Shown here piece after piece: positions 49,684 to 61,250 of a stretch of 64,000 nucleotides of DNA. The translations under genes were made by a program, and so were the position numbers. Source of the stretch: Panorpa germanica (taxonomy: Eukaryota; Arthropoda; Insecta; Mecoptera; Panorpidae); assembly GCA_963678705.1 (NCBI GenBank), contig OY783216.1:9548001-9612000 (forward strand), read 5' to 3'. Each line of letters begins with the position of its first letter. The stretch's first letter is position 1. Under the pieces are notes generated by a model. The model had not been told where the DNA came from, ran no database searches, and saw only the letters and a program-made list of their open reading frames with translations.

Positions 49684-51628
49684 GCATTTGAAAAACTCAA
49701 AAGAGTGTCCAATCAGAATCCAAATGGATTTCATGCAAGAAATATGTTAACATTTGGGAACCACTTGTTTTAAAAATATGGATGATTGTCAAACATAATA
49801 AATACATTATCAATAACACTGATAACAGCTTGATGACTAACGTTGAACCCAACGCGAGTACAGGGCCGCAGCTATAATCGTATTTGAGATAGGGCGCCTT
49901 AACGTCCGAATTGGTTTTACGGGTAAATTACGACCCTGCGTGAACTCCATACTACTTTCATTATCAAAGATCTCTATTTAACTCTATACGAACGTCAGCA
50001 TGTTATAACTCTTAAAAATAAAATATATTTTAATCAATTATTTTTTATTGTTTGATAAACATTATCAACATCGATATTTATCGATTACAGTATATCAATC
50101 AAAACGTCTTTTGATTGGTTAAGGTTTCTTATAATCCGTTAAATATTTGTCAGTTTATTTGTTAATTTGTATTGGAATGATGGGTGTATGTTGCTTTAAA
50201 ATGAAAGGTATGTTGTTTTTTTAATAAAAGACACTTTGTTTTGTTTCTATGTGGAATAAATGTTGCGTTTGTTATGTAAAAACAGGTATTGGAAACGTTT
50301 ACTATTCTGTATACCTTGGTTCAAATCGCTTTATACGTAAGATATAATAAAGTAATTTAAATAAAGAAAATAATAAGTATCATCAACTTCTACTAAACCG
50401 GAAATAAGGACACACATAATATGTGATACATACTTCCTAAATTTTCCAACCTTTTTTCTTTACTTTGTATTTGTATTTTTTAATTAGGTTAGGAATTACA
50501 TTCTTCTGCCTTAAATTCACAAACTACATTTAATTATATTACATAAAACCATTTTACAACCATCTTAAAACTACATATCGAGCTTCATCTGCATTGTCCT
50601 TTATTTTCGTTATTATTTTCGCTTATTCGTAATTTCATTCGTCTATTCTATTCCCTCTCTCTTCTCCTGATAGATCTCTATCATAGGTCTACTGCATTTT
50701 TCAACTTTTCCCGACACCTACTCACCTAGTCATACATAGCTTCTCTTCCTCTGCCCCACAGTGTCTACTTCGTCTTTCTCCTTTCCCTAGTCTAACCCCG
50801 CAGTCATTTTCTTTTCTTTACCTCCCTGTTTTTCTAGGTATTGCGGCACTCTTTTCGACCATAACTGACTGTATCTGATATTGTACGTTGCTTCATCCAT
50901 ACTCTTCTTCTTAACCATTTTTTCTTTATTATCAGGAGAAATTTTTTAACATCGTCATTGACAATATTGCTAATAGTTCTGTACAATTATGTATATACTA
51001 TTTTATTTATAAAATTAACTGCATTGCGACCAATAATCCACTTACTAAGCAGGCAAGGGACCAGCATCAAATATTATTTAATCATTTTCTTTACCGAAGA
51101 GGTTATGACAAAGATAATAATAAAAGTGCCCTCTTAAAAACTAATTTCAACTTGAGTACTATGAGTAATTGTATAATTGTAGCATTTATTGAGTCGTGAT
51201 CAAGTAGGTACTAATTCTTTAGTGACGTCACAGCTATTATTACTATCTCTCACATAAATCTGTAATATATATGTTACAAGTGATTTATCGATCGTGTTGA
51301 CAGCTACTGAACTCTAGCTGAAATATACGAGCACTAAAACTTCTAACAACATTCTAATAGGTAAAACAATTCGTAAAACATTTTAAGATCAAATGAATTA
51401 ACCTAATTCTTTAATAGTGTGCAATGTATTAAATACGTTGCATTTATTAATTGATGCAAATGTCTATATATAAATATGATTCTGTCAGTATTGTAGCCGA
51501 GACCATTTCTCTGAGGTCTGCCATGTTTTAGTTGCGGCACGGTCCTTGTAAAGGGCCCATACACACTCGAATATATTGGGCTCGCCTTCGAACAATACGT
51601 GACAAACGTCACGTTAAAATAATCTATA
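49684..51628. other. Unannotated intron stretch
   Basis: It includes a pyrimidine-rich segment at about 50630-50930 and TGACGTCA at 51223-51230. No gene is recognised. Confidence 0.35.
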
Positions 51629-51888
51629 TACGAGGCGTGTTTTTTAAGTAAGTACCGTTTTGGAATTAAAAAAAGACGTGCAAAGATATCGCAATAATTT
51701 TATTTTTACATGAAAGCCTGTACCTTAATCTACTTTTCTACATAATTTCCGTGAATATTGAGGCACTTGTCATAACGTGGCACCAGTTTTTGAATACCCT
51801 CCTCATAAAATTCTTAAAATTATTGCGATATCTTTGCACGTCTTTTTTTAATTCCAAAACGGTACTTACTTAAAAAACACGCCTCGTA
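51629..51888 (-). mobile_element. 256-bp mariner derivative with 72-bp perfect inverted repeats
   Basis: The element is 51631-51886, with TA on both sides. The ends start CGAGGCGTGTTTTTTAAGTA and are identical over 72 bp when inverted. About 110 bp of unique centre remains, including the C-terminus of a mariner transposase on the minus strand (51813-51730): EFYEEGIQKLVPRYDKCLNI then HGNYVEK and a stop. The rest of the transposase is deleted. Confidence 0.95.
51730..51813 (-). pseudogene. Mariner transposase C-terminal fragment (27 residues)
   Basis: This in-frame tail with its own TAG stop matches the conserved end of mariner transposases (G-I-x-K-L-x-x-R-(Y/W)-x-K-C). The catalytic D,D34D region and N-terminus are absent, so it is non-functional. 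Confidence 0.85.
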
Positions 51889-52058
51889 TAAGACATTTTA
51901 GGATTTATACTTATGAATTGGAAACTTATGTATTGCTTCTGAAATCAAAGACTTTTATTTTAGTAATTTACATACACATTATAATAATTACACTGTTTAA
52001 CTTAAATTATACTATCTTACCTGAAATTAAAGAAACGACATTTAAAGTTTATTATTGA

Positions 52059-52177
52059 AATGGGCTCATTTTTTCGTGGTCGATTTTTCAATTGTTGATT
52101 GAAGTTGATGTTAATAAATATGTATCGGCGTGTCTGTTTTATTAAATATCTAAATGTTGACGGAGATATAGCAATTA
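52059..52177 (+). repeat. Family A repeat fragment (copy 7)
   Basis: It starts AATGGGCTCATTTTTTCGTG and runs to GACGGAGATATAGCAATTA, then stops abruptly. Confidence 0.85.
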
Positions 52178-54768
52178 TACTGCTTCTTACGTTCCGAAGT
52201 GGCCAATTTCTAGCTTATAAAGGTGTTAATATTTTAAATGATCAATATCTTAAAATAAAACATTGAAGAGAAGATTTGACACCTCTTCCATTATTCCGTT
52301 AAACATAATTACATATATTTAAAGTATATTTAACTAGAATTACACACATTTTTTACATAAATATACGTAAAATATTAATAATTCTTTTCATGTAAAATAT
52401 ACATTTCGAATTTATCGGAATATATTATATTTACGTTTTGTGAACATTATGTTACAATAAGAAATATACTCAGAATTCGTACAAGAATAGATTATTTACA
52501 TCAAACTTAAATTGTGATAAACACATTGTCTTAAACTAATATAAATATTTATTTTCTGCTTGAATTTCTTAAAATTTTATCCCAGCATCAATTCTTACAA
52601 TCAATGAAGTGTCTCTTACTTCATTCATGAGTGCCATGGTGTGGATACAATTTTCCTGTAACAAATTTACAAATTATAGTTTAAATACAAACAAACTTAC
52701 ATCTGCATAATGTTCTATATATCTAACTTCACTCAGTCAGACTTGTTACTTAGAAATAATGTTATTTTTCTGCCTTTTTTTTTACCAAATATCACCAGTT
52801 TAAGTCAATCAATAAAAACAAATAGTTAACATTGAAAATGTTTTGTGTATATTCCAAGAATTACAACATATTTTCCTAAAAAAATCTAAAAACATAAACA
52901 CAAAATTTATTTTTAGCTATTAACTAAGACTTCGTCACTAATAATTCCACAATTTATTTATGGTTCCCTCGTTCAACGCAGGATGGCAGCACTGCTACTA
53001 ATGCGGTTACACGGTGCACTTCACGATCTATTTCATAATTTTTCTGTACTTCCCGATGTCCATTTATTCGGTTTAATATCAACAACAATGTTTCCATTAA
53101 ATGCGGTTTTTTTTTTTCTTTTTTGATAAGCCACAAGTAACCTCAATTATTATCTGTCTGATAATTCGTCCCTGCCTCAAACAAACAAACCTGATGACGT
53201 TTTTACACTACCTTCCTAAAAATATGTGTGGACGACATATCGCAGAAATTTGTAACTGACGTCACGATCGTTTCAGATTGTTTTCCAAATATAATTTAAA
53301 TAGCTACACGTGCTAATCTTTTTAGTAGACCGGATTCTCAGTTTATTACAAATAATGACTATTTATTTGTCTATGCGATTAAAGCAATCATGTTAATTAC
53401 TTTATAGACTCTTATATATTCATTACCAAATTTATTTTGAATTTTTCACAGCAGCATCAATGTACGCACCAAATGTTTGTTCAATAAATGTTAACTATTA
53501 CTAGACGAGAGTGTTGAGATGTTAATATCAGGCTGCTGTGTCTTCAGGCTCGATTCTCAGACCGACGGTATCAAAATGAAAATATACTTATTAGATGACG
53601 ATCTTTATAAGGTGTCGACACCATAGATTGATAGATTAGATATTTATATTATTGTACAACATATTAAGTTTATTGTGTGAAAATTTGAAGTCGATTGGAG
53701 TAAAACTGTCGGAGATATAGAGTTTTAAGTCTTCACCTTTCTGGTCTAGTTTCGTCTTTCTTTGAAACCTTTCAACGCGTTTTTTTCAAACTTAGCTTTT
53801 TCAGGGTCGGTGTCCTCTCTAGCTCAAAATTTACTGCACTGATCCTTTTGAAATTTTGCACACTCTTTCTTTACATTAATGCCGAGGTAACGCTGTCGAG
53901 TTTTTTTTTATATTTTAACGTATTTTAAAATAACTAAGTTTCTGTTCTTTTTTCATGAAAATTGTTATTTTGATTTACAAGTGCTGTAAGAAATCAATAA
54001 AGGGGAAAAACTCGACAGGGTTACCTACGAAAACTCATCAACTAATGAAATCATTTTGGTTTTTTGATTTCAAATAATCCAGTGATAAGTTATGAGGGAC
54101 ACCGCAATGAAACTTTTTTTTGTGATGTGTGCGGAGATTCACTGTCAATGCCTCATTTCTTGATATTTATTTATGAAAATTTCACAAAGTATTTGTCAAA
54201 TGTAATTTTATCATGTAGTAATTATAGAATTAATTATATATTAACTGTGTCGTCAAAAAACTTTATCGAAAATATGCTTTTTTAACGACAGTTATGACTA
54301 AAATTGGCAAAGATCGACCAACATTTAACTAAGGAAAAATATAACCCCGATACTACACCTATGTGCAAAAAAAGCTGCGAAACTAATTAAAAAATTAAAA
54401 ACATTAAAAATCAGCATTCCGTATTATTTGCCGTCAGGAAATTTATTTACGTAGAATTTAATCTGATTAGGTTAATTAAACGTGTTAACTGTGCTTAGCA
54501 GGAATATCTTGTTCATTTTGAAGTTGTTATTTATTATATCACTTAAACATCTAAGTATAATTTTTCACTAACTGATTTTTGTTAACACTTAAAACACTGA
54601 TTTTAGTTTTTCTTAGCTAGAAACTGATTTAGATGTATAATTATTTAATAATCAATTCACTAATTGTTTAGGTTCCCAGGTTTAACGTACTATCGATACT
54701 ATTTCGTCAACAGCCTAACTTTTAGTACAAGCGTAGTTTCGTTTCTAACCTCTCCACTTTTATTTCAG
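52178..54768. other. 3' end of the first phosphatase intron
   Basis: AT-rich. TGACGTCA lies at 53257-53264. No further exon is recognised. The last ~20 nt before 54769 form a pyrimidine-rich acceptor tract. Confidence 0.4.
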
Positions 54769-55479
54769 ATCCTAGAATAGACACGGAATCTTCTTATTCA
54801 CACATACACACAAAATCAAGCATAGTAAAGGCCGAGAGCGATAATAATATAAACATAATATATCCCAACAAAACTTCAAAAACTACCATGTCCGTAGTAG
54901 CTTGTGAGCTGTTGGCTAGTAGGCCTCGAGACGGTCTTAAACTCTCTCTAAATCGTTCTCTAAGTGAACCAGGACCCCCTGATCTCTGTCCACCACGTTT
55001 AACGCCACAATCGCCAACAGGATTAAATACAGGACCTAAAAGATCTCGATTGGAAACAGTGAGTTTACCTGCTTCTCCTTGTGCCGACAGTGCCACCTTA
55101 CAAAGAGCGTTAGTCATGAAAAGGATTATTCCCCTGGGATCAGATGGAGTTCGTCAAAAGATTGAATCAGGATGCCCGATACTGATTATTGATTGCCGGC
55201 CATTTATTGCTTACAATGTGAACCATATTCGGGGAGCTATCAACATCAACTGCTCCGATCGGTTCAATCGGAGGAGGCTGCAGCAAGGAAAAGCAACATT
55301 GGCGGATTTGGCTACCAGCAGGGAGGGAAAGGAACTCCTTAAGAAGAGAACGCCGAGGGAAATCGTTGTGTATGATGAAAATACAGGAGATGATTGGGAT
55401 AGGCTTCCCATCAGCCACCCACTCTTGTTAGTTCTTACAAGTCTCGTTGAAGATGGAAGACAACCAGCGCTGCTGATTG
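54769..55479 (+). CDS. DUSP10/MKP-5-like MAP-kinase phosphatase, exon 2 (rhodanese/MAPK-docking domain)
   Basis: The acceptor TATTTCAG precedes 54769 and the donor G|GTAAGT follows 55479; both junctions are in phase 1. With exon 1 it gives residues 33-269. Residues ~72-150 are low-complexity and Ser/Pro-rich. From ~152 the sequence is the rhodanese-like CH2 domain of MAP-kinase phosphatases: ILIIDCRPFIAYNVNHIRGA (about 170-189), INCSDRFNRRRLQQGKATLA (about 192-211), SREGKELLKK, EIVVYDEN and LLLVLTSL. NRRRLQQGK matches the basic kinase-docking motif of DUSP10/MKP-5. This family dephosphorylates JNK and p38; the Drosophila relative is puckered. The ATG at 54888 (residue 73) could serve as an alternative start. 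The HC-x5-R catalytic exon is not seen before 64000, so the gene is cut by the window edge. Family assignment is strong; exact orthology is inferred. Confidence 0.9.
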
Positions 55480-55958
55480 GTAAGTCTTATTAGTATTCAT
55501 ATTTTATTCTTCTTGCCAGTGACGTCACCGTATCTAATTGTAGTGTATACCTCCAACAGACACGTGTACTACGTTCTAAGTTTTTGTGAATGTTACGACG
55601 TCGCCATTGACTAATTTACATACTTTTTGTACTTTAATACATTTACATTTACAATTTCGACTAATTTCGTATTTATTTACTTTACTACTTTGCGGCTTAT
55701 TTTGTACGATAATCATTTCAAATTTACTTAGAGGTCGTTATGTTTAATTACTTTGTACCACGTGACTTGATCACTTGATTTACGGTTGGGAGGTAATTAG
55801 TTAATTGCTTTATTTCAATTTAACGACCATTTAGTGTTTACCTTTTGGCTTGGGTTTGTAATATACGAATTAATTTTCAAATATATTACTAAGCTTTAAT
55901 AATTCGTGCTGTTAATTATAAGAACAATATAAACTGCCAAAATAGTAGGAGGTTGTCT

Positions 55959-56381
55959 ATGATAGACAGGGGCGGCAAGCAGGGCAACCACCCGGGGCCT
56001 TACTCTTACAAAACCCAGGTGGAATAATTCGTTACTATATATGTATTTGAATCTCGCGCCTCGCGCTTTAGAAAACCCACTAGAATCACTGCGTATATCT
56101 TTTAAGGCATTCATGTGCCTAAGTTTATCATCATTAATATTTGTCGTCTTTGTGCTTGTTAACTTTTATAAAACTTCCAAAATATAATTTTAAAACTCTA
56201 CATTTATTTATTTATAACTTTTCCATTTCTTGTCAATCATCACCAAAAATAGTTATTTTCCATTTACATAAATTACACAAAGAACAAAAGCTTTCGCAAT
56301 GTTTTGCCACCTCGGGACCTCGCAAAGTTCTATCGCCCTGGGCCTCGCAAATATCTGGCTAAGACCACCACTGATGATAGG
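55959..56381. mobile_element. 407-bp hAT-type MITE, second copy
   Basis: The element is 55967-56373, starting CAGGGGCGGC and ending CCACCACTG. It is flanked by ATGATAGA and ATGATAGG (7 of 8 identical). It shares with 27954-28267 the CACCCGGGGC, TTTAAGGCATTCATGT, TTAGTTTATCATCATTAAT and TTAACTTTTATAAAACTTCC blocks. Confidence 0.88.
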
Positions 56382-58439
56382 AGTAGCATCAGAAATATTC
56401 ATTTCTTATTTCAGCGAGATTTCCGACCCTCTTTTCTTATATGAATTGCCATCTCTGTTATACACCTGAGTGTAAAAGATATGCAATGCATACAGTTTTA
56501 ATATTATCAATGTCGTAAACAAGAATACTAACGCCTTTAATTTTACAGACTTTAACATTAATCCTGCGACGTTAAAAGTGTGATCAAAATTGAACCTGTA
56601 AAACAGAAATTTTAAGTAGCTATATCTCCGTCAATATAAATAAAAAGAATTAAAAAAAATGGATTATAAACAAAACGTTTACAACCCCATTAAAAATCAC
56701 AAGACACGAATTAAATTAAATATTGATAGTCACTAGATTGTAATCTACACCCATTAACACATGACACATGCTTAATTAATATACAATAATTACTATTTTA
56801 AATGACAGAACAAAACATGGTCATAAATGAAACCGTTTATAATTGCAAAGTCAGACATACGTCGACACGACCGTCGAGCTAGCGCAAATTAATTAATAAT
56901 GATTAATGACTGAGTTATTGTCTTGACAAAGAGTGGTACTTAAGTATTGCTTTATGCCTGAGAGCACAGCTTTCGTAACAATTTACTTCAAAAGTTAAAA
57001 TAATAATGAGTTGTTTATAATAGAGAAGGTTCAAACCAAATTAGCGAAGAAACATATATTTTTTGTACTAGTATATCTTCTATTTATATTAATTAAATTG
57101 AATGGATTAGATAAGTAAACACATTTCTATTTAATAAATTCTTAAGTGTCAATATTTCTTCAATATAATAATTTATTATCTGACACTAATCATAGAAATT
57201 AGATTTTATTTACAGTTCATTAAATTGCTAAAGTTCTTCACTTAATCTTATTATTTCAAAGAAATATTTTCTTTTTATAGAACTGTAAGAAACCTATTCT
57301 CTTCTAACAGGCGGCTATAACTCTAATTGAATTAGATATTTTAACCATAACGTGTCCTGGATAGTCATTCAAGCTGAAAATTTATGAATAGTTCCTTTCA
57401 AGATATGATTCGTGCTATCGTTGACACCAAGAAAATATAAAATAGCGCTGTAATATATATGCAATTGTTCAATTAATAGTTTCTATATATAATATATCAT
57501 ATAATATAACAGAATCATATTAAATTTTGTATTCATGTATCTATGCGTTATTCTGGTTGCATGTATTCAGGCGCGAAATATCATAATTTTTGTAGTGGTG
57601 TCCTTATAAACACAACTAATTTTCTAAAATACTAACCATCGCAAAAGCAATGTTATATATCGAATATTATACCAATTTATTGTATGTTTTTTTTACTCTT
57701 TGAACTATTTCACGATGAATTAGTTTGCGAAGAATCCAGAACCATAAATTTACATAACAGGACACCTAAATTAGCCATGAAATGACATATTTTTAGAAAC
57801 TTTTAGAATAAAATGGATATTTATATTAGTTCACAACTGCGGAAGCAGTATTGTTAAATTTGAATGTCACCGACTATCATGAAGCAGTAAAGTATCCAGC
57901 TAAAGTGTCCCGGTGTTGACATTCAGACCTTTATGTTTACAGTACATGTGTTCGTTGGACATTTGCGAGCTGCAAACTACAGGACCGCTGTGAAAATCCT
58001 TGCGGTTTTTATTTGTTTATTTTAGTGCATACATATTGTAGATAATTTCAATCGCCACCTCATTTTAAGATGCCGTGAAGGTCACATTTTCTTTTAATCT
58101 GCTCTCATGACATTATAGAATAGTTCTCTTCAATAAACGTAGAATTGATTACATAATATATATTTCTGAATTTCCAATTCAAGATAATTCTTATCGTTAA
58201 AATCGAATTGGTAACAATTGTGAATTGACACCTGTGACCACCGGATGAAACGTAACAGGTGTTGATAGGAAATTGGCACCGGTTCTGATTGTACTTTGGT
58301 GACGTCACATCCCCATGGTGATAGTTTTAAATTTAGTCATTATTTAAATATATTTATCGAAAATAAACAAATTGCAATATATTTCATGGATTCTCAATCA
58401 TTTTAAAGTAAATTGAACAATAAATTAATTGATATATTG
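56382..58439. other. Unannotated intron stretch
   Basis: AT-rich. A weak family A scrap (GCTATATCTCCGTCAA) lies near 56620. TGACGTCA is at 58300. No gene. Confidence 0.35.
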
Positions 58440-58618
58440 GTTAATTAATGTATATTGGCGTTTATAAATATAACTACTTCTTTAATTATTAAAAGGACAA
58501 AAATTATAGGAATATATATATATATATAACCAACTTTATTAATACACAGCACAGTTTTATATAAAAGGGCTTGTGTCCTCATTTTTTAGTGGTCGATTTT
58601 TCAATTGCTGATTGAACT
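58440..58618 (+). repeat. Rearranged family A fragment (copy 8)
   Basis: The TTTAATTATTAAAAGGACAA and CCAACTTTATTAATACACAG pieces are followed directly by AGGGCTTGTGTCCTCATTTT and GGTCGATTTTTCAATTG. Inner and terminal parts are therefore joined, with a (TA)n run at 58509-58526. Confidence 0.7.
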
Positions 58619-59689
58619 TTATCGTTAGTAGCGTTTCAATTTTTATTTAACATTTCATTTTATTCCCATGACAATAGCGATTAAACAATTTGATGAAACA
58701 GCTTGACTTTGCTAAGAATATTTTCTTGCATGAGACATGTCAAAACGCGCAAAACAACAAAAATCACTTCAGATGGCGCGAAACGTCTTTCTGCCAAACA
58801 GAATGACTCAACTCTATACGCTCTTCACTTATAAATAAATATTATTTTAAAAATAATTATAATTTGACTGTAGGTTTGCCAAATTTTGTATTTATTTTCT
58901 AAAATATTATTTTGTCATTTTAAAATACGTACGTCTCATGTATAAAAAGAACAGACGCATTAAAATAATGATTCGAGTCGGTTCGGTTAACCTTAACTTT
59001 AGATTATTGAACTACTTGTATAAAAATAAAGAAATTACAAATAAAATGTATGACGAATTTTTGTACATATTTATTTTAATGTTGGCAGAAGGCAAACGAC
59101 TGGGTTTTGTTATGACAATGACCAATTTTATGTAAAGTACACCTCATTCATAAATTTGGTACTGTATTTAGTCCACTTTTCGATAGATTTCGATAGTAAA
59201 AAGATGCATAAGAGTGCTAGTCACACGTCAGTTACTATTTAGAGCTGGTTCGAGTAAACATAAAGTTTTGATATTATGAATATGATGCACAAGATAAATA
59301 ATATCGATTACTTATTATTCTACTGACTTTATCACTTTCTACTATTTTATATACATCATTAATGACATTGGAAATTACCCAAAAAATAATTATTATATCT
59401 TGTCTTGCAAATTATCGTTATCTCTAATCTGTCACATGCTCAGTTCTACTCACTCACACATGTTACTCACTCTCTAAATAATTAGTAAATTAACTTTGTA
59501 ATTACCATGATGCATAGATACGCTACGGCTAATCATTTTATTTGTTTATTTAGTAATTTTATTCGGAAAATAACAAATTTGTTTATATTTAATGAATAAG
59601 CAAACATAAGTGCATGTGCACCCAAAGGATTACAGTCTTTCGTGGGGTAAAACAAATATTATTATAAAATGAACCTGTTGTAAGATTTA
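58619..59689. other. Unannotated intron stretch
   Basis: No gene. The open frame at 58938-59135 has no resemblance to a known family. Confidence 0.35.
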
Positions 59690-60001
59690 ATAAATTTATT
59701 TCTTGGAGTGACCCGAAAAAATTGCACATTAGGGGCCTGATAGCGAACTTTATTAATATACTAGAGTTTACCCCCGTCACAAGCGACGATTGTCTTTTGT
59801 GTATATAATTGAAATATTTTCCAAAATAACGGGTTTCCAGGAAATTCAAGGGAAAATCCGAGGACGCCAAAATCCTTAGAATTTTTTTCTCTATAAAATA
59901 AGCAATTTTCAAAAATGCGCGGAGCCGTTTTCGAGATACCATACGAATAGCGTAAACATATAAACATAGTGCAATTTTATAGAAATGAAGACATGATTCC
60001 A
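59690..60001. repeat. Degenerate family A copy with a nested insertion
   Basis: The family A pieces are 59690-59762 (AACTTTATTAATATA) and 59977-60001 (TTTATAGAAATGAAGACATG). The ~210 bp between them includes GGAGCCGTTTTCGAGATACC, which is the inverse of a segment in the insertion at 29926-30287. Confidence 0.5.
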
Positions 60002-60744
60002 ATCTCAATAACTATGTCAAATATTCGAAATAAAATTTAGAATTAATTTTAACTTTCAACCTCTTTAGCAGACGTCGTGTAGGTGATATTTATTTTTGAA
60101 ATAGTTTTAAGACCGTTTTCACTCTTTCAATGTTTTTTATGTCCTATTCATAGAAATGACCTAATGCAAGAAAACTCTCTCTGCTATCTGCCAAGAAAAC
60201 TATCACCATTCGTTCTATACCGTGCTGTGTACCATATAACAAACATAATATTCATACAAACATACCTTTAAAATTACATTTTACAAGTATGTGTGAACAA
60301 ATATTAAAATGTTCTACATTCTATCCAATTCTATCGTATTTTGATGCCAATTATCTGTACGTCTGTACGTATATTAACCAATATGCCAAAACAAACATAC
60401 GGAACAATAAATTTATTCTAATTACATTGTAATCCGATTTTGTTTTTCTCGTTTGTCATTTATCATGTGGATTTACATGACACTGCATGACACCATCTAT
60501 CGTTCACGTAATGAACTAATGCTACTTTAACATATTGACAATAGATGGCTCTGTGACTCACGTTATAAAAACAGATGTGTGGTTTCTAAGCTGATATAAT
60601 ATCTATTAGTGTTTAAAATTGGCTTATCGAACTTTACATTTATCAAAGTTTTTGATTTAAATAAATGACAAAATGAATTTCCTTTACTTTTCAGAATATA
60701 AACTGATCCAATTTGTTGAAATGGCAGATATGTAATTAATTTTT
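60002..60744. other. Unannotated intron stretch
   Basis: No gene or complete repeat seen. Confidence 0.35.
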
Positions 60745-61250
60745 AATGGGCCTGTGTCCTATGTCTTAATTTCTATAAAAATGTACTATATATTGATAAA
60801 GAATAGAAGCTTAGTAGAACCTCAAAGAATAATTGACAGAACTCTGACAAGTTTACAGATTACCAACTTTACAGCTCATAAATCTCTGCTATATGTATTT
60901 ATATATCAAAATTTCAAATATTATTTACAGCTATTTCAAGGAACAATAAAATTCCAATATTATGTCTGCCTTAGCAGGGTTAAATAAAATAAAAACTTAT
61001 TATTCTTTAACTCGACTTGATTATTTCGACTACCAACAGCTACAGAACATTACCACAGCACTGACCTACTCAACATTAAAATGCATTTCATTATGCTAAA
61101 ATGCTAAAACTACAATTCAAATTTTTAATTGCTATATCTCCGCCAACATTTAGATATTTAATAAAATACACGCCAATACACATTTATTAACATCAATTTC
61201 AATTAACAATTAAAAAATCGACCACTAAGAAATGAGTATACAAGCCCATT
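60745..61250 (-). repeat. Family A repeat, full ends, inner deletion (copy 9)
   Basis: It starts AATGGGCCTGTGTCCTATGT and ends ...ATACAAGCCCATT. About 150 bp is missing internally compared with copies 6 and 10. Confidence 0.9.

Larger units (their letters stand above)
17594..54768 (+). other. First intron of the phosphatase gene, ~37.2 kb
   Basis: It is bounded by GTTAGT and TATTTCAG. It carries most of the mobile elements in the window, listed separately, plus nine TGACGTCA octamers and eleven TGA(C/G)TCA heptamers. No other open frame here resembles a host protein. An alternative first exon could be hidden, since such short exons are not recognisable by eye. Confidence 0.55.
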
